64,000 bases of DNA from the NCBI GenBank assembly GCA_913060865.1, contig CAJXTU010000001.1:186001-250000 (forward strand), given 5' to 3'. A program made the translations under genes and the position numbers. The DNA is from an uncultured Cycloclasticus sp. GTDB taxonomy: Bacteria; Pseudomonadota; Gammaproteobacteria; Methylococcales; Cycloclasticaceae. Numbering within the stretch: the first letter of the stretch is position 1; every line of letters begins with the position of its first letter. Below, piece by piece: positions 1-11,224 of the stretch. The notes under the pieces were generated by a model that saw only the letters and a program-made list of their open reading frames with translations, was not told the DNA's origin and did no database searches.

Positions 1-1948
1 TTTTGCTGATTTCAGCGTCCGTGTAACTGACGTTAAAACGTGTATTTAGCTGAGTGCCCATGAGCCTGTTTTGGTTATAGACGAATTCTGCACCTTTGGT
101 TTTAACGGTATCAACCGGTAGAAAAGTTCGAAGTGTTCCGCCGTTTACGGTGACATTTTGACTAAAAATTACGTCATCAACATCTTCATAAAACAGATTG
201 AAGCGTACAAAGCCATCTTTGATTTGGTGCTCGATCATTAAGTTTTGGAAAATACCGTCTTCGGGTTCGAGATTAGCATCGGCAACAGAGACTTGTAACG
301 CTTCGTTAACATTTTGATACAGCTCTTCGGTAACTGGGAACCGTAAAGCGCGTGCTGCAGAGTATCGAATCGTCGTTTTATCGGTCATGAAGTGAGCCAA
401 TGAAAATTTAGGCGAGAAGCCACTTTCATGGCGGTCATCGTGCTTTTCTGAGCCGGTTAAAAAGCCGTCAGCATTATCATCAAAGAAGCCATTTTCTCCG
501 CGCCAATCGTCATAGCGAAGACCTAAAGAAAGGTCCCACTTTGGGTCAAACAACCAGCCCCATTGTGCAAAAATAGAGTGTGTGAATGTTTCACCACCGC
601 TTGCGCCACGGGTAGTGCCTTTTATATTATTGATGGCGTCATACCGAAAAGGCTCGATTTCTAGTTCATATTGACTGTAATTGTAACCGAGGGATAGACG
701 TTGATTTTCATCGCCTCTTAACGTCTCGGTGCCAATTTTTGCATCGAGAGTTTTCCATCCGGTGTCGTCATATTCTGTTAACCGGCCACCAAAGGCGGTA
801 TTTGCTGCGACAAACGTTGGATCTTCAGGGTTGCGACCGGTGCGTTCTTCTTCGTCTTTTAGAATATCGAAGCTCGTAGCATAAATATCAAAAATCCAAT
901 CGCTATCGTCACCTAACGGCCCTGTTAACCCCAGCCCTAGGAGTAAGCTTTCGCGGTCATGAGTGCGTTCTTGGAATACGCTAGCGCCGTAGCTGCTGGT
1001 CGTAAAATTTGTTCCACTAAGTGTCGTGACATTGTTGTCATAAACGGAGTTTCCAGATGCGTCAGTGAGAAAATTATTGACCTCATCTTGTTCTCTCTTT
1101 CTATCTTCATAAGCGACGCTACCACGAATTTGATAGTCGCCAATATCGTAGTTGGCTTTAATTTTAAATAAGTCGGTGGTGACATGATCCGGGCCAGAAT
1201 CGCCATAGTAAGTGACTGGATTACCATGCTCCTCAGTGCCAGGCGTTGCCCCGCTGACTACTGTTCCGCCTGCGCCTGATTCGCTAGCGGCAAACTGTGT
1301 TTGAGGCTGACTGTCATTCTCTAAGTGGCTATAAGAGAGATAAAGGCCTAAATTGCCAAATTTATCCTCAAAAGACGCAAAGCCCTTACCACCATTGAAG
1401 TATTCATTGGTGTCTAACGTATCGTAATCTTGACTGAATAAAGTTCCTTGTAAAACAATGCGACGTTTTTGGGGGTCGCGTGTTTTAAGCTTAACAACGC
1501 CACCCATTGAATTGCCGCCATATTCGGCAGAGTAAGGCCCATAAATAACCTCCGCACTTTCAACTTCATCTGATCCAACCAATGACCAGCGTGGTGAGCC
1601 GGAATAACTGGTTTGTAAAAAGTAATGTAGCGGTAGGCCATCGGCAGTTACCATTGTTCTAGTTGTTTGAAACATGTTTGATCCGCGAATACCGATAGTG
1701 CCATTTGAGTCGCCGATATAACGCTTACGAATGATGAGGTTTGGCTCGTGAGAAACAATGTCTTCAGTTGTCGTTACATTGATGCCTCTTGCCTGTTCGG
1801 CGGTGATTTTTGATGTAGGGCTAACAATGCTGGTATCGCGAAAAAGTAGGTCGCTTGAAACAGTTAATGTGGGTATTGTTTCATCAGATAGGGCTGCGGT
1901 GCCATGTAAAATACTAAGCGTGACAATAAGGGGTTTAGTTATTCGCAT
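1..1948 (-). CDS. TonB-dependent outer-membrane receptor (partial, C-terminus beyond window start)
   Basis: Open minus-strand frame from ATG at 1948 to the window edge (not in the ORF track because the stop is outside). Translates as MRITKPLIVTLSILHGTAALS...ITAEQARGINVTTTEDIVSHEPNLIIRKRYIGDSNGTIGIRGSNMFQTTRTMVTADGLPLHYFLQTSYSG...VIYGPYSAEYGGNSMGGVV, a signal peptide plus plug domain typical of TonB receptors. Confidence 0.9.
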   Translation of the reverse strand, partial: MRITKPLIVTLSILHGTAALSDETIPTLTVSSDLLFRDTSIVSPTSKITAEQARGINVTTTEDIVSHEPNLIIRKRYIGDSNGTIGIRGSNMFQTTRTMVTADGLPLHYFLQTSYSGSPRWSLVGSDEVESAEVIYGPYSAEYGGNSMGGVVKLKTRDPQKRRIVLQGTLFSQDYDTLDTNEYFNGGKGFASFEDKFGNLGLYLSYSHLENDSQPQTQFAASESGAGGTVVSGATPGTEEHGNPVTYYGDSGPDHVTTDLFKIKANYDIGDYQIRGSVAYEDRKREQDEVNNFLTDASGNSVYDNNVTTLSGTNFTTSSYGASVFQERTHDRESLLLGLGLTGPLGDDSDWIFDIYATSFDILKDEEERTGRNPEDPTFVAANTAFGGRLTEYDDTGWKTLDAKIGTETLRGDENQRLSLGYNYSQYELEIEPFRYDAINNIKGTTRGASGGETFTHSIFAQWGWLFDPKWDLSLGLRYDDWRGENGFFDDNADGFLTGSEKHDDRHESGFSPKFSLAHFMTDKTTIRYSAARALRFPVTEELYQNVNEALQVSVADANLEPEDGIFQNLMIEHQIKDGFVRFNLFYEDVDDVIFSQNVTVNGGTLRTFLPVDTVKTKGAEFVYNQNRLMGTQLNTRFNVSYTDAEISK

Positions 1949-2116
1949 TATTATTTCCAATTGATGAGTTAATCGACGAATTTTATAGACTGCTTCTTGA
2001 CTTTAGAATGTGGCAAATTGTCGCGGCCTATTTAGTCTGCTTTATTGAGTGCTTTTGAAGCTTGGAAGCATTAAAGAAGCGTGCGAAGATACGTTACTTT
2101 TCAAACGTATAAAAAC

Positions 2117-4156
2117 ATGACAAATCCCCTATTAGAAAAACTCAAGTTACCTCACTTCGCTGATATCAAGGTATCGGATATTGAGCCGACTATTAATGAA
2201 ATTTTAGAAAAAAACACCAAAAAAATTGATGCTCTGCTCGAAGCGCAGTCCTCATACAGTTGGGAAAACTTAGTGCATCCAATTGAGTTAATGGATGATC
2301 ATTTAAGTCGTGTTTGGTCGCCTATTAGTCATTTGAATTCAGTGATGAATAACGATGAGTGGCGGACGGCGTATTCAAATTGTTTACCAAAATTGAGTGA
2401 GTACTCAACGGCAATGGGTCAAAATAAAACACTTTATTTAGCGTATCGATCTATTAAAGAGAGCCCAGAATTCACACAGTTAGAAACGTCGCAGCAGAAA
2501 ATAATTGATAATGCGTTGCGTGATTTTGAATTATCCGGTGTGGCGCTATCAGAGGAGAAAAAACAGCGTTATATGGAAATATCACAAAACTTGTCGTCAT
2601 TAACTAATCAGTTTGAAGAAAATTTGATGGATGCGACTAACGCATGGAGCAAGCTAGTTTTAGATAAGAGTGAACTGTCTGGCTTGCCAGAGTCTGCGAT
2701 GGACTTATTACGCCAAACTGCTCAGCAAAAAGAAAAAGAGGGTTGGATGCTCACTTTAGAGTTCCCCTGCTACATGGCGATAATGACATACGCAGATAAC
2801 CGTGATTTACGTTATGAAATCCATCATGCGTTTGTTACCAGAGCATCAGATCAAAGCAGCGGTGAGCAGAGTTGGGATAACACGCAAATAATGAATGATA
2901 TTGTTGGCTTGAGACAGGAAAAGGCGCAGCTATTAGGTTTTGAAAGCTATGCTCATTTGTCCTTAGCGACCAAAATGGCAGAACAGCCAAAAGATGTTTT
3001 AGAATTTTTAAATCAATTAGCAGATCGTTCTTTGCAGATGGCGAAAAAAGATTTTGCAGCCCTAGGTGAGTTTGCCCTTGAGCAAGGACACAAAGGAGAT
3101 CTTGAGTCCTGGGATACGGCTTATTATTCAGAAAAACTACGCGAAGAGCGTTATCAATTTTCTCAAGAAGAAGTAAAGCCTTATTTCCCAGTGAATCGTG
3201 TACTGAGAGGTATGTTTGCCGTAGTGGAAAAACTGTACGGCCTTAACATTTCAGAAGTAAAAGGCGTAGACACATGGCATAAAGACGTTCAGTTTTTTAC
3301 GATTACGGATGAAAGTGGCGTGCTGAGAGGCGGTTTTTTTATCGACCTATTTGCTCGGCCACATAAACGAGGTGGCGCATGGATGGATGAGTGTGTCGCA
3401 CGGTTTAAGAAAGAAGAAGGCGTACAGATACCCGTCGCATACTTAACGTGTAACTTTACGCCACCTATTGGAGATGATCCATCGCTGCTAACGCATGGTG
3501 AGGTGGAAACGTTATTTCATGAGTTTGGTCACGGTTTGCATCATATGTTAACTAAGGTGGATTATTTGAGTGTGTCGGGTATTAATGGCGTGGAATGGGA
3601 TGCTGTAGAGCTGCCTAGTCAATTTATGGAAAATTGGTGCTGGCAAGCGGATGTGATGGCGTTGATTTCTGGTCACTATAAAACAGGCGAGCTATTACCC
3701 AGCGATATATTTGAAAAAATGTTAGCGGCGAAGAATTTTCAATCTGGCATGCAGATGGTGAGACAAATTGAATTCTCGATTTTTGACTTCCGGGTGCATT
3801 TGGAATATGACAAAACAAACAGTACGCAAATTTATGATATTTTAGCCGAAGTAAGGGCATTGGTTAGTGTGGTTAAAACCCCCGAATTTAATCGTTTTCC
3901 GAATGGCTTTTCACATATTTTTGCAGGTGGTTATGCGGCAGGGTATTACAGCTATAAGTGGGCGGAAGTTTTATCGAGCGATGCCTTTTCGTTATTTGAA
4001 GAAAAAGGGGTGTTTGATGAGCAAACGGGCCGTTCTTTCTTGCATAATATTTTAGAAAAAGGGGGCAGTGATGATGCGCTTGAGTTATTTACAGCGTTTA
4101 GAGGTAGAAAACCGACAATAGACGCCCTGCTTAAACACTCGGGCATAGCCGCATAA
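2117..4156 (+). CDS. prlC: Oligopeptidase A (M3 family zinc metallopeptidase)
   Basis: HEFGHGLHHML zinc motif and full-length M3 architecture; likely start at MTNPLLEK (2117) rather than 2081. Confidence 0.93.
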   Translation: MTNPLLEKLKLPHFADIKVSDIEPTINEILEKNTKKIDALLEAQSSYSWENLVHPIELMDDHLSRVWSPISHLNSVMNNDEWRTAYSNCLPKLSEYSTAMGQNKTLYLAYRSIKESPEFTQLETSQQKIIDNALRDFELSGVALSEEKKQRYMEISQNLSSLTNQFEENLMDATNAWSKLVLDKSELSGLPESAMDLLRQTAQQKEKEGWMLTLEFPCYMAIMTYADNRDLRYEIHHAFVTRASDQSSGEQSWDNTQIMNDIVGLRQEKAQLLGFESYAHLSLATKMAEQPKDVLEFLNQLADRSLQMAKKDFAALGEFALEQGHKGDLESWDTAYYSEKLREERYQFSQEEVKPYFPVNRVLRGMFAVVEKLYGLNISEVKGVDTWHKDVQFFTITDESGVLRGGFFIDLFARPHKRGGAWMDECVARFKKEEGVQIPVAYLTCNFTPPIGDDPSLLTHGEVETLFHEFGHGLHHMLTKVDYLSVSGINGVEWDAVELPSQFMENWCWQADVMALISGHYKTGELLPSDIFEKMLAAKNFQSGMQMVRQIEFSIFDFRVHLEYDKTNSTQIYDILAEVRALVSVVKTPEFNRFPNGFSHIFAGGYAAGYYSYKWAEVLSSDAFSLFEEKGVFDEQTGRSFLHNILEKGGSDDALELFTAFRGRKPTIDALLKHSGIAA

Positions 4157-4157
4157 A

Positions 4158-4790
4158 ATGTTGAAACGGATTTTCTTATTACTGCTTCTTTTACCGACAT
4201 GGGTACAGGCCGCGCATATAACAGATAAATTATTGGCGGGCATGTATGCTAAACCAACAAGCGCCGAGCAACCTGTGCAATTGCTCCCAAGTGGTACACC
4301 AATCGAGTTAATAGGTGAGCAGGCAGGTTTTGTAAAGGTGCAATTGGTGGATGGTAAAACGGGCTGGGTTGAGAAACGCTTTTTGTCAGCGGATAAGCCT
4401 GCAAAAGTAAGGTTGCTCGCGTTGCAAAGTAGATATCGGCAGCTTCAGGCAAAGCTGGATATTGCTGAAGAAGCGTTGGCTAGTTTGAGGCAACTATCAG
4501 AGCCAGTCAGCACGGTAGAGCATGAAAGGCAACAGCCAGCAGAAAAAGCGCAGCAGGCGGAGTTGGCAAACGCTTACGATAAAATTCAACATTTAGAGCG
4601 ATTGCTTAACCAGTACGACGCAGCAGAATTTTCTATGCAAGCAAAAGGCGGAGAGGGAGAACGCGGCATACTATCCAGTTGGGCTGCTATTTGTGTCGCT
4701 CTGATGATCGCTCTGGTAGGTGGGGTGCTCGTTGGTATGCGAGTTCAAGATGCCCGCCAATTGAAAAGACATGGGGGCTTTAGGGTTTAG
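4158..4790 (+). CDS. SH3 domain-containing protein with C-terminal TM helix (TIGR04211-like)
   Basis: Signal peptide, bacterial SH3 region (GWVEKRFLS), coiled coil, then C-terminal TM helix. Confidence 0.75.
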   Translation: MLKRIFLLLLLLPTWVQAAHITDKLLAGMYAKPTSAEQPVQLLPSGTPIELIGEQAGFVKVQLVDGKTGWVEKRFLSADKPAKVRLLALQSRYRQLQAKLDIAEEALASLRQLSEPVSTVEHERQQPAEKAQQAELANAYDKIQHLERLLNQYDAAEFSMQAKGGEGERGILSSWAAICVALMIALVGGVLVGMRVQDARQLKRHGGFRV

Positions 4791-5047
4791 AGGATACGCA
4801 TATGGGGTTTTCTTGTCTGTAGAGGTTTTAAAAAATTAACAATCAGGCAAGTAATTTAAAATTTTCAACGGATGATTTCCGACAAAATTAAAAGTAATTT
4901 TTATGCCGGGAAAGTAACACTATAAATGCTTTAGGTTGCAAAATGACAGGCTTGCCCTTTTTATATTGTGGTTTATGTTGAAGGGCCGTAAGAAATTCTT
5001 AAGGCAGCATCTCAATTGCGATATGGGTCGTTAATAATTAGTATACA

Positions 5048-5082
5048 AAAAAAGGCGTTCAAATAAATGAACGCCTTTTTTT
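5048..5082. terminator. Bidirectional intrinsic terminator
   Basis: aaaaaggcgttcaaataaatgaacgcctttttttg hairpin with T/A tracts on both sides, in a convergent intergenic region. Confidence 0.8.
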
Positions 5083-5099
5083 GTTGAGGGATGAAGGCA

Positions 5100-5330
5100 T
5101 TAATTTGACACTTTAATATAAAAATATTGAACGTCATCATGGCGTTCATGCAGAAGCATTTCGTGGTTTGATTTATCTATAAAAACACCGACATCTAGAT
5201 GAGAAGCGGGATCGGTTGCTATCATTTTTATAACCTCGTCAGGGTTAGATTTTTGCAAAAGTTGTTTTAGCCTAAGTAACGGCAGTGGGCAGTTTAGCCC
5301 CTTTGTGTCCAGCGTAATGTCGTATTTCAT
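5100..5330 (-). CDS. TusA/SirA-family sulfurtransferase
   Basis: LDTKGLNCPLPLLRLKQLL, the TusA family CPxP-type motif. Confidence 0.88.
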   Translation of the reverse strand: MKYDITLDTKGLNCPLPLLRLKQLLQKSNPDEVIKMIATDPASHLDVGVFIDKSNHEMLLHERHDDVQYFYIKVSN

Positions 5331-5390
5331 ATCTTAGTTTTTGTATCGGTGTTACTTTATAATCTCATAAAAATAACGATTTAAAGAAAA

Positions 5391-6857
5391 ATGGATTATA
5401 AAGATTTACGTGATTTTATCTTAAAACTTGAAGCGTTGGGCGAGTTAAAGCGAATTACGGAAGAAGTGGACCCTTATCTCGAAATGACTGAGATTTGTGA
5501 TCGAGTCATTCGGCAAAAAGGTCCGGCCATTCTATTTGAAAACCCCAAAGGTCACGACATGCCCGTGCTAGCTAATCTGTTTGGTACGCCAAAGCGTGTT
5601 GCCTTAGGTATGGGGCAAGATAGCGTTAGTGCTTTAGCTGATGTAGGTGAGGTGTTGGCCGCATTGAAACAGCCTGAGCCACCGGAAGGCATGAAAGATG
5701 CGTTTGATAAATTGCCGGTTTATAAGCAAGTACTCAATATGGCGCCGAAGGTTATAAAAAAACCCGTGTGTCAGCAAATACTCATTGAAGGGGATGCGGT
5801 GAATTTAGCTGATTTCCCTATTCAAACTTGTTGGCCAGGCGATGCAGGCCCTCTGATTACCTGGCCGTTGGTCATTACTAAGGGGCCTACTGAAAAGCGC
5901 CAGAATTTGGGAATTTATCGTTTGCAAGTTATTGCGCGCAATAAAGTGATTATGCGTTGGTTGGCCCATCGAGGCGGTGCGTTAGACTTTAAACAATGGC
6001 AAGCAGAGCGTCCTGGTGAGCCTTTTCCAGTAGCCGTCGCTTTAGGTGCCGACCCGGCAACTATTTTAGCGGCTGTTACGCCGGTGCCAGACCCTTTGTC
6101 TGAGTACGCCTTTGCGGGTTTGTTGCGTGGCTCTAAAACAGAGCTGTCTAGCTGTATAACGCATAATTTGAAAGTCCCGTCTAGCGCGGAGGTTATATTG
6201 GAAGGTTATATATATCCTGATGAAATGGCTGACGAAGGGCCATTTGGCGATCATACCGGCTACTATAATGAAGTTGAAAGTTTTCCCGTTTTTACGATTG
6301 AAAGAATAACGCATCGAAAGTCGCCTATTTACCATTCAACCTATACTGGTAAGCCACCTGATGAGCCTGCTATTTTGGGTGTCTCATTGAATGAGGTGTT
6401 TGTGCCCATACTAAAAAAACAATTTCCTGAGATTCAAGACTTCTATTTGCCACCTGAAGGTTGTTCTTATCGTATGGCCATTGTTAGTATCAAAAAGCAA
6501 TATCCTGGGCATGCAAAACGTATTATGTTTGGTATTTGGTCATATCTAAGGCAGTTTATGTACACAAAATTTGTGGTTGTAACGGATGATGATGTGGATA
6601 TACGCGATTGGGAGTCAGTGATTTGGGCCATTACGACTCGAGTAGATCCTTCTCGAGATACCACGTTGATTGATAATACGCCGATTGATTACTTAGATTT
6701 TGCCTCTCCCGTATCGGGGTTAGGTTCCAAAATGGGCTTGGATGCTACCAACAAATGGCCAGGGGAAACCACGCGAGAATGGGGTAAGCCGATTAGTATG
6801 GATGAATCTGTCCAACAAAAAATTGATGAATTATGGCCGAGCTTGGGGCTTGATTAG
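5391..6857 (+). CDS. ubiD: 4-hydroxy-3-polyprenylbenzoate decarboxylase (UbiD family)
   Basis: 488 aa, [23 protein letters not shown]-terminus, [12 protein letters not shown]-type motif ([15 protein letters not shown]). Confidence 0.95.
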   Translation: MDYKDLRDFILKLEALGELKRITEEVDPYLEMTEICDRVIRQKGPAILFENPKGHDMPVLANLFGTPKRVALGMGQDSVSALADVGEVLAALKQPEPPEGMKDAFDKLPVYKQVLNMAPKVIKKPVCQQILIEGDAVNLADFPIQTCWPGDAGPLITWPLVITKGPTEKRQNLGIYRLQVIARNKVIMRWLAHRGGALDFKQWQAERPGEPFPVAVALGADPATILAAVTPVPDPLSEYAFAGLLRGSKTELSSCITHNLKVPSSAEVILEGYIYPDEMADEGPFGDHTGYYNEVESFPVFTIERITHRKSPIYHSTYTGKPPDEPAILGVSLNEVFVPILKKQFPEIQDFYLPPEGCSYRMAIVSIKKQYPGHAKRIMFGIWSYLRQFMYTKFVVVTDDDVDIRDWESVIWAITTRVDPSRDTTLIDNTPIDYLDFASPVSGLGSKMGLDATNKWPGETTREWGKPISMDESVQQKIDELWPSLGLD

Positions 6858-6859
6858 CC

Positions 6860-8074
6860 TTAAGTCATTACGACAGGTGTTTCGTTAAGGACTTTTTTAT
6901 TCACACTTAGCTCTAGCCCTGTCTTGTAACAGGCATTTGCTGTGTCAGTAGATTCGCCAAACTGCTCATAGGTCTGCCCCAATAAAAGGTAGGCTAAGCT
7001 GGTCGGCTGTAGTGCGATGCTGTCGTCTAAATAGGTTTTTGCCTTCTCCCATTGTTCTTGCTCTAAGCAAAGTTGAGCAAGGGTGTTGAGCAGTTCTGGA
7101 CTAGCTGCTTGTTTGCGCAAGCACTTGTCTAGCTGTTGCAGTTTTTTGTCGGGAGCAATATTTAGTTGAAGATAAAGGTTCAATAAGGCTTCAGTTACTT
7201 GCGCGTTAAGCCCTTTTATTAGTAACTCTTCAGCGACTTTGCTTTCACCTTTGTGAATAAGCTGTGATACGTAGGGTATGAGGTAATCAGGGTTTAATTT
7301 TTGCTTTCTATCGAGCGATTTCCATACCGTGTTAAGGTCTTTTTGATGGACATTATTTGGGGATTTAAACAGTTGGACTAAGGTGTTTTTTTCAATCGCT
7401 TGCCACTCTTCTTGGGGTATTTTTCGATTGTTTTTTATGGCAGGCAATAAATTATAAAGTGCTTCCCATTCGTTTAATTGCTGATGTGTTTTCATTAGTA
7501 AGGTTAATACAACCGGATGACTAGGGGTTGCCGTTTTAAGTTGCAGCAAGGTAGCAAGGGCCTGTTCAAATTGGCCTGCTGTTAGTTGTAATTTGGCACG
7601 TGTTAGATGAATAGCGTGTATTTGATCGGGTAAGGCTTCGCCTGCTTTTAACAAGTAGTCATCCCGACGGTCGTAAGCACTTTGTGATTGAGCCGCATGA
7701 GCAGCACTGAGATAGTTCAGTAAAGGCGTGTCACTTTGCGCGGCGTGCTTGACCAGTAATTTTTCTGAACGTTGCCAATTGCCTTCAGCCGAGTCAATAA
7801 GCCCTTTGTTGATTTCTTTTTTTGACCTTGTTAGTTTACGTTTTTCGTTCCATTTGCCAATAGTTTTAGGCGTAGACTTAACTCGTAAGATGGTTCTAAG
7901 GATGAAGTAAAACCCGAAGAAGCTAAGCAGAGTAAGGAACGACAGTACAGCTAAAGATGTTTCAATAGAAAACTGACCGTAGGTTAAAAGCGCGTAACCA
8001 GGGTCTTGATGAACTTGGTAAGCAAGGCCGCTGGCGATGACGAGAGCGAGTATGAGGAGGAGTATTAGTTTCAT
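6860..8074 (-). CDS. hemY: Heme biosynthesis-associated TPR protein HemY
   Basis: Two N-terminal TM helices, TPR repeats, position downstream of hemX/hemD/hemC. Confidence 0.9.
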   Translation of the reverse strand: MKLILLLILALVIASGLAYQVHQDPGYALLTYGQFSIETSLAVLSFLTLLSFFGFYFILRTILRVKSTPKTIGKWNEKRKLTRSKKEINKGLIDSAEGNWQRSEKLLVKHAAQSDTPLLNYLSAAHAAQSQSAYDRRDDYLLKAGEALPDQIHAIHLTRAKLQLTAGQFEQALATLLQLKTATPSHPVVLTLLMKTHQQLNEWEALYNLLPAIKNNRKIPQEEWQAIEKNTLVQLFKSPNNVHQKDLNTVWKSLDRKQKLNPDYLIPYVSQLIHKGESKVAEELLIKGLNAQVTEALLNLYLQLNIAPDKKLQQLDKCLRKQAASPELLNTLAQLCLEQEQWEKAKTYLDDSIALQPTSLAYLLLGQTYEQFGESTDTANACYKTGLELSVNKKVLNETPVVMT

Positions 8075-8083
8075 AGTCGTACC

Positions 8084-9379
8084 CTAGAGTTGAGTATCAA
8101 CAGATTCGTTAGCGGGAATGTTGGTGGTACTGTTTGACGGTGCGAGTGACTCCTTGGGCGTTTGTTCAGTAGAAGCCTTTTCTGGTGGTGTGAGCGGTTC
8201 ATTGGGGCTCTGTTCGGCCTGAGCTTCTTCTGGTACAGCTTTGGCGTCGTTAACTATGTTGGCAGCCGCTATAGGCTCATTGTTTTCAGGAAGTGCTAAT
8301 AGCGGCAATTCACGCAGCATTTTTAGTGATAGCGCTATGGATGGCAGCTCGGATTTTATGGAGGTGTTTTCGAGGATGGCGAGTTGCTCAATAGCTGTCT
8401 TCACAGCAGCTTTATTAGTATCAAAGTAATCACCCAGCCACTTTTTAGAAATAGCGATGCTCGCAGTGTAAAGCGCTTGATTTTGATTGATTAGCGCAAG
8501 CCTTGCCGATTCGAGCTTAAGGGCTAAATTTTTTCTAATGAGTTCAACGCGTTCGGGTGTCATTAGAGCGGCTATTGGTTTATCGTTGCGACGTACCACC
8601 ACTAATTTACTGAAATTTTCCCAAGCATCATTGAGTGTTTCTTGGATGTTTTCTGGAATAGGCGAAGGCTCGCCTTTGCCTATTTCAGGTGCTTGAGCCG
8701 TTCCAGCGTGGGGTTCTGAAATACCCATATTAGAAACGGCGTCTTCCAAGGCAAGAATTTGTGATGACAAGCCTACAATATCGGGTAACTCGGTGCTTTT
8801 TAGAATATTGATTTCTTTTGCAAGTTGCTGGCGCACTGCAAATGTCATTGGGTTGCCATTCTCTTTGAGTCGTTGGTCGGCAGTTTGCAAGGCCACTATA
8901 GCGGTGTCGAGGTCACCAGCTAAAAGCAGGCGAGTATTGGCGACGCTCACTAAATATTCTGCTTCTGCGATAAGCCATTGACGTTTGTTCTTACCCACTT
9001 GTTTTTGCAATAAAGTGATGCTTTCATCAGTGGATTGTTGGCGTTCGTGCCATTGTTTGGAGGCATTAGAAATGTCGGTGTCAATACGAGCCGTTTGAGA
9101 GTCGAGCTTGTTTGACATGCTAGACGCACTTTGCTGAAAAGACTCGAAACTATTGGTTAACTGGTTGAGCTGTAGCACTAACTGTTGATAGGCAAAGTAT
9201 CCGGCGCCAATAGCACAAAGCGTTAAAACAATGGCAAGCCAAGCGATACCTGCACCAGGTTTTTTCGGCGTTTTATTATCAGGGGATTCTTTTTCCACCG
9301 TCTTTTTAGGTTTCTCAGCTACCTGCTTTGAAGTGGTTTTATCTTTGTTAGACGTTTCCTGCTTTGCTGTGTCTTGCAT
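8084..9379 (-). CDS. hemX: HemX-like protein (uroporphyrinogen-III C-methyltransferase-like)
   Basis: Lys/Glu-rich N-terminus, single TM helix, coiled coil with QWLIAEAEYLVSVANTRLLLAGD; gene order hemC-hemD-hemX-hemY. Confidence 0.92.
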   Translation of the reverse strand: MQDTAKQETSNKDKTTSKQVAEKPKKTVEKESPDNKTPKKPGAGIAWLAIVLTLCAIGAGYFAYQQLVLQLNQLTNSFESFQQSASSMSNKLDSQTARIDTDISNASKQWHERQQSTDESITLLQKQVGKNKRQWLIAEAEYLVSVANTRLLLAGDLDTAIVALQTADQRLKENGNPMTFAVRQQLAKEINILKSTELPDIVGLSSQILALEDAVSNMGISEPHAGTAQAPEIGKGEPSPIPENIQETLNDAWENFSKLVVVRRNDKPIAALMTPERVELIRKNLALKLESARLALINQNQALYTASIAISKKWLGDYFDTNKAAVKTAIEQLAILENTSIKSELPSIALSLKMLRELPLLALPENNEPIAAANIVNDAKAVPEEAQAEQSPNEPLTPPEKASTEQTPKESLAPSNSTTNIPANESVDTQL

Positions 9380-9497
9380 GACATATATCCGTATGTTTTA
9401 AATAGGCTGCTTTAAAACGAAGAGCCTAATTTGTGTAAAGAAAGTTAGGACGGTGACTTAGTATAGCGTTGATGCAGTTGGTTCGCCTTAAAATTTA

Positions 9498-10241
9498 CTA
9501 TCGTTTGGTTGAATGAACAATAGTGGATACCACGCCCATATCACTAGCTTCTTGACTGGTGAGTATATGTTGGCAGCCTAAGCTTTCTGCATAATGGGCT
9601 ATTCGCTGACTGAAGGCGACGAAGGTTGCGCGCTTTTTTAGTTCGAGGGTTTGTTTCGGCAATAATGAGAATAAGTTATCTAGAGCGAGTTGGCTGGTGA
9701 CCGTGATGTATTGAATTTTTTCAATATTTATGTCGTTACTTTTGCTAGGTAACGCGCGTTTGTAGACATCTATGCAGTCGACTTTCATGCCACGCTGCTG
9801 TAACTGTTCGCTTAATAAGGCTCGACCGCCTTCACCTTTAATGATGAGGCCCTTCTTTTGTTCGAGAGTACTAGGAAGCTGCTCTAATAAATTTTCTGAG
9901 CTAAAAGGCGCTGTTGAAATGATGCTGGGTTTTATACCGATCTTAGTTAATAAGTCGGCTGTTTTAGGCCCAATTGCAACAATATTAGCTTGTTGTAGTG
10001 GCCACTTCTTTTTAAGCAAAGTATCTGCTAGTGAAACCGCGTTGGCGCTAACGAAAATAAGGTAGTCGTACTGGTGGCTGTGCAGTAAGACTCCCTTTGC
10101 AATAGACGTGTCGCTAACCGCTTGAATGTCAATGGTGGGGAAACGGATTGGCTGGAAACCATGTGCAGTTAACAGCGAGCATAAGTGGGTGGCTTGATGC
10201 GAGGGCCGGGTAACTAAAACGTAATTTTCATTAGTCGGCAT
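9498..10241 (-). CDS. hemD: Uroporphyrinogen-III synthase
   Basis: [15 protein letters not shown]...FVSANAV...[10 protein letters not shown]; overlaps hemC end. Confidence 0.9.
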   Translation of the reverse strand: MPTNENYVLVTRPSHQATHLCSLLTAHGFQPIRFPTIDIQAVSDTSIAKGVLLHSHQYDYLIFVSANAVSLADTLLKKKWPLQQANIVAIGPKTADLLTKIGIKPSIISTAPFSSENLLEQLPSTLEQKKGLIIKGEGGRALLSEQLQQRGMKVDCIDVYKRALPSKSNDINIEKIQYITVTSQLALDNLFSLLPKQTLELKKRATFVAFSQRIAHYAESLGCQHILTSQEASDMGVVSTIVHSTKR

Positions 10242-11160
10242 GGTTATACAGCTTGTCGAGGATCGCTTTGGCGCCGCCTGCTAAAAGGCGATTGGCAACG
10301 GTAACGCCCATTTTTTCTGCCTCTTCAATAGGCCCTTCTAGCTGTTCTGTGATCATAACACTACCATCAGGTTCGGCCACCAAGCCGTGCAAGCGTAAGG
10401 TTTTATCTTTGATTTGGGCATGGCCCGCAATAGGCGCTTGGCAGCCGCCTTCAAGAGTGAGGTTCATTGCACGCTCAGCGCGTACCCGAATGGCTGTTTC
10501 TGGGTCATTCAGGCAAGCTATTAGGGCTTTGGTTGCAAGGTCGTCTTTGCGACATTCGATGCCAATGGCGCCTTGGCCAATGGCCGCCAGCATAATGTTG
10601 ACGGGAATTGAGGTTTTGATGCGTGACTCGAAGCCTAGTCGAATAAGCCCCGCAGCGGCAAGAATGATGGCATCGTAATCACCATCATCGAGCTTTTGTA
10701 AGCGGGTGTTAACATTACCTCGCAGTGATTTGATTTGTATGTCGGGTCGCTGATTTAGTAATTGGCATTGTCGTCTAAGGCTAGATGTACCCACTACAGC
10801 GCCTTGCGGTAACTCGTCGATGTTGGAATAGGTATTGGAAACGAAGGCATCGCGGGGATCTTCACGCGAAAGAATAGCGTCTATCTCAAGTCCATCGGGT
10901 AACAGGGCGGGTACATCCTTCATCGAATGTACGGCAATATCCGCGTCACCATTGAGCATGCCTTGTTCTAATTCTTTAACAAAAAGGCCTTTACCGCCAA
11001 TTTTTGCTAGTGGCGTATCGAGAATTTTATCGCCTTGAGTCACCATAGTAACCAACTCAACGTTAAGAGTCGGGTGGGAGGCGCGTAACAATTTGGCGAC
11101 GTGTTCGGCCTGCCAAAGTGCTAAAGGGCTTTTACGAGTTGCAATTTTAATAAGCGGCAT
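10231..11160 (-). CDS. hemC: Porphobilinogen deaminase
   Basis: [40 protein letters not shown] cofactor Cys motif. Confidence 0.97.
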   Translation of the reverse strand: MPLIKIATRKSPLALWQAEHVAKLLRASHPTLNVELVTMVTQGDKILDTPLAKIGGKGLFVKELEQGMLNGDADIAVHSMKDVPALLPDGLEIDAILSREDPRDAFVSNTYSNIDELPQGAVVGTSSLRRQCQLLNQRPDIQIKSLRGNVNTRLQKLDDGDYDAIILAAAGLIRLGFESRIKTSIPVNIMLAAIGQGAIGIECRKDDLATKALIACLNDPETAIRVRAERAMNLTLEGGCQAPIAGHAQIKDKTLRLHGLVAEPDGSVMITEQLEGPIEEAEKMGVTVANRLLAGGAKAILDKLYNHAD

Positions 11161-11224
11161 GGAAGTAAGGGATGTTGTTAGTTTTGTAAATTATAACAGT
11201 CGGTGGCCAGTTGTTTTCTGAGTA

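Noticed and set aside
10253-10678. 141-aa + strand ORF
   Set aside because: Entirely antisense inside hemC, low-complexity Ser/Ala/Arg composition, no family resemblance.
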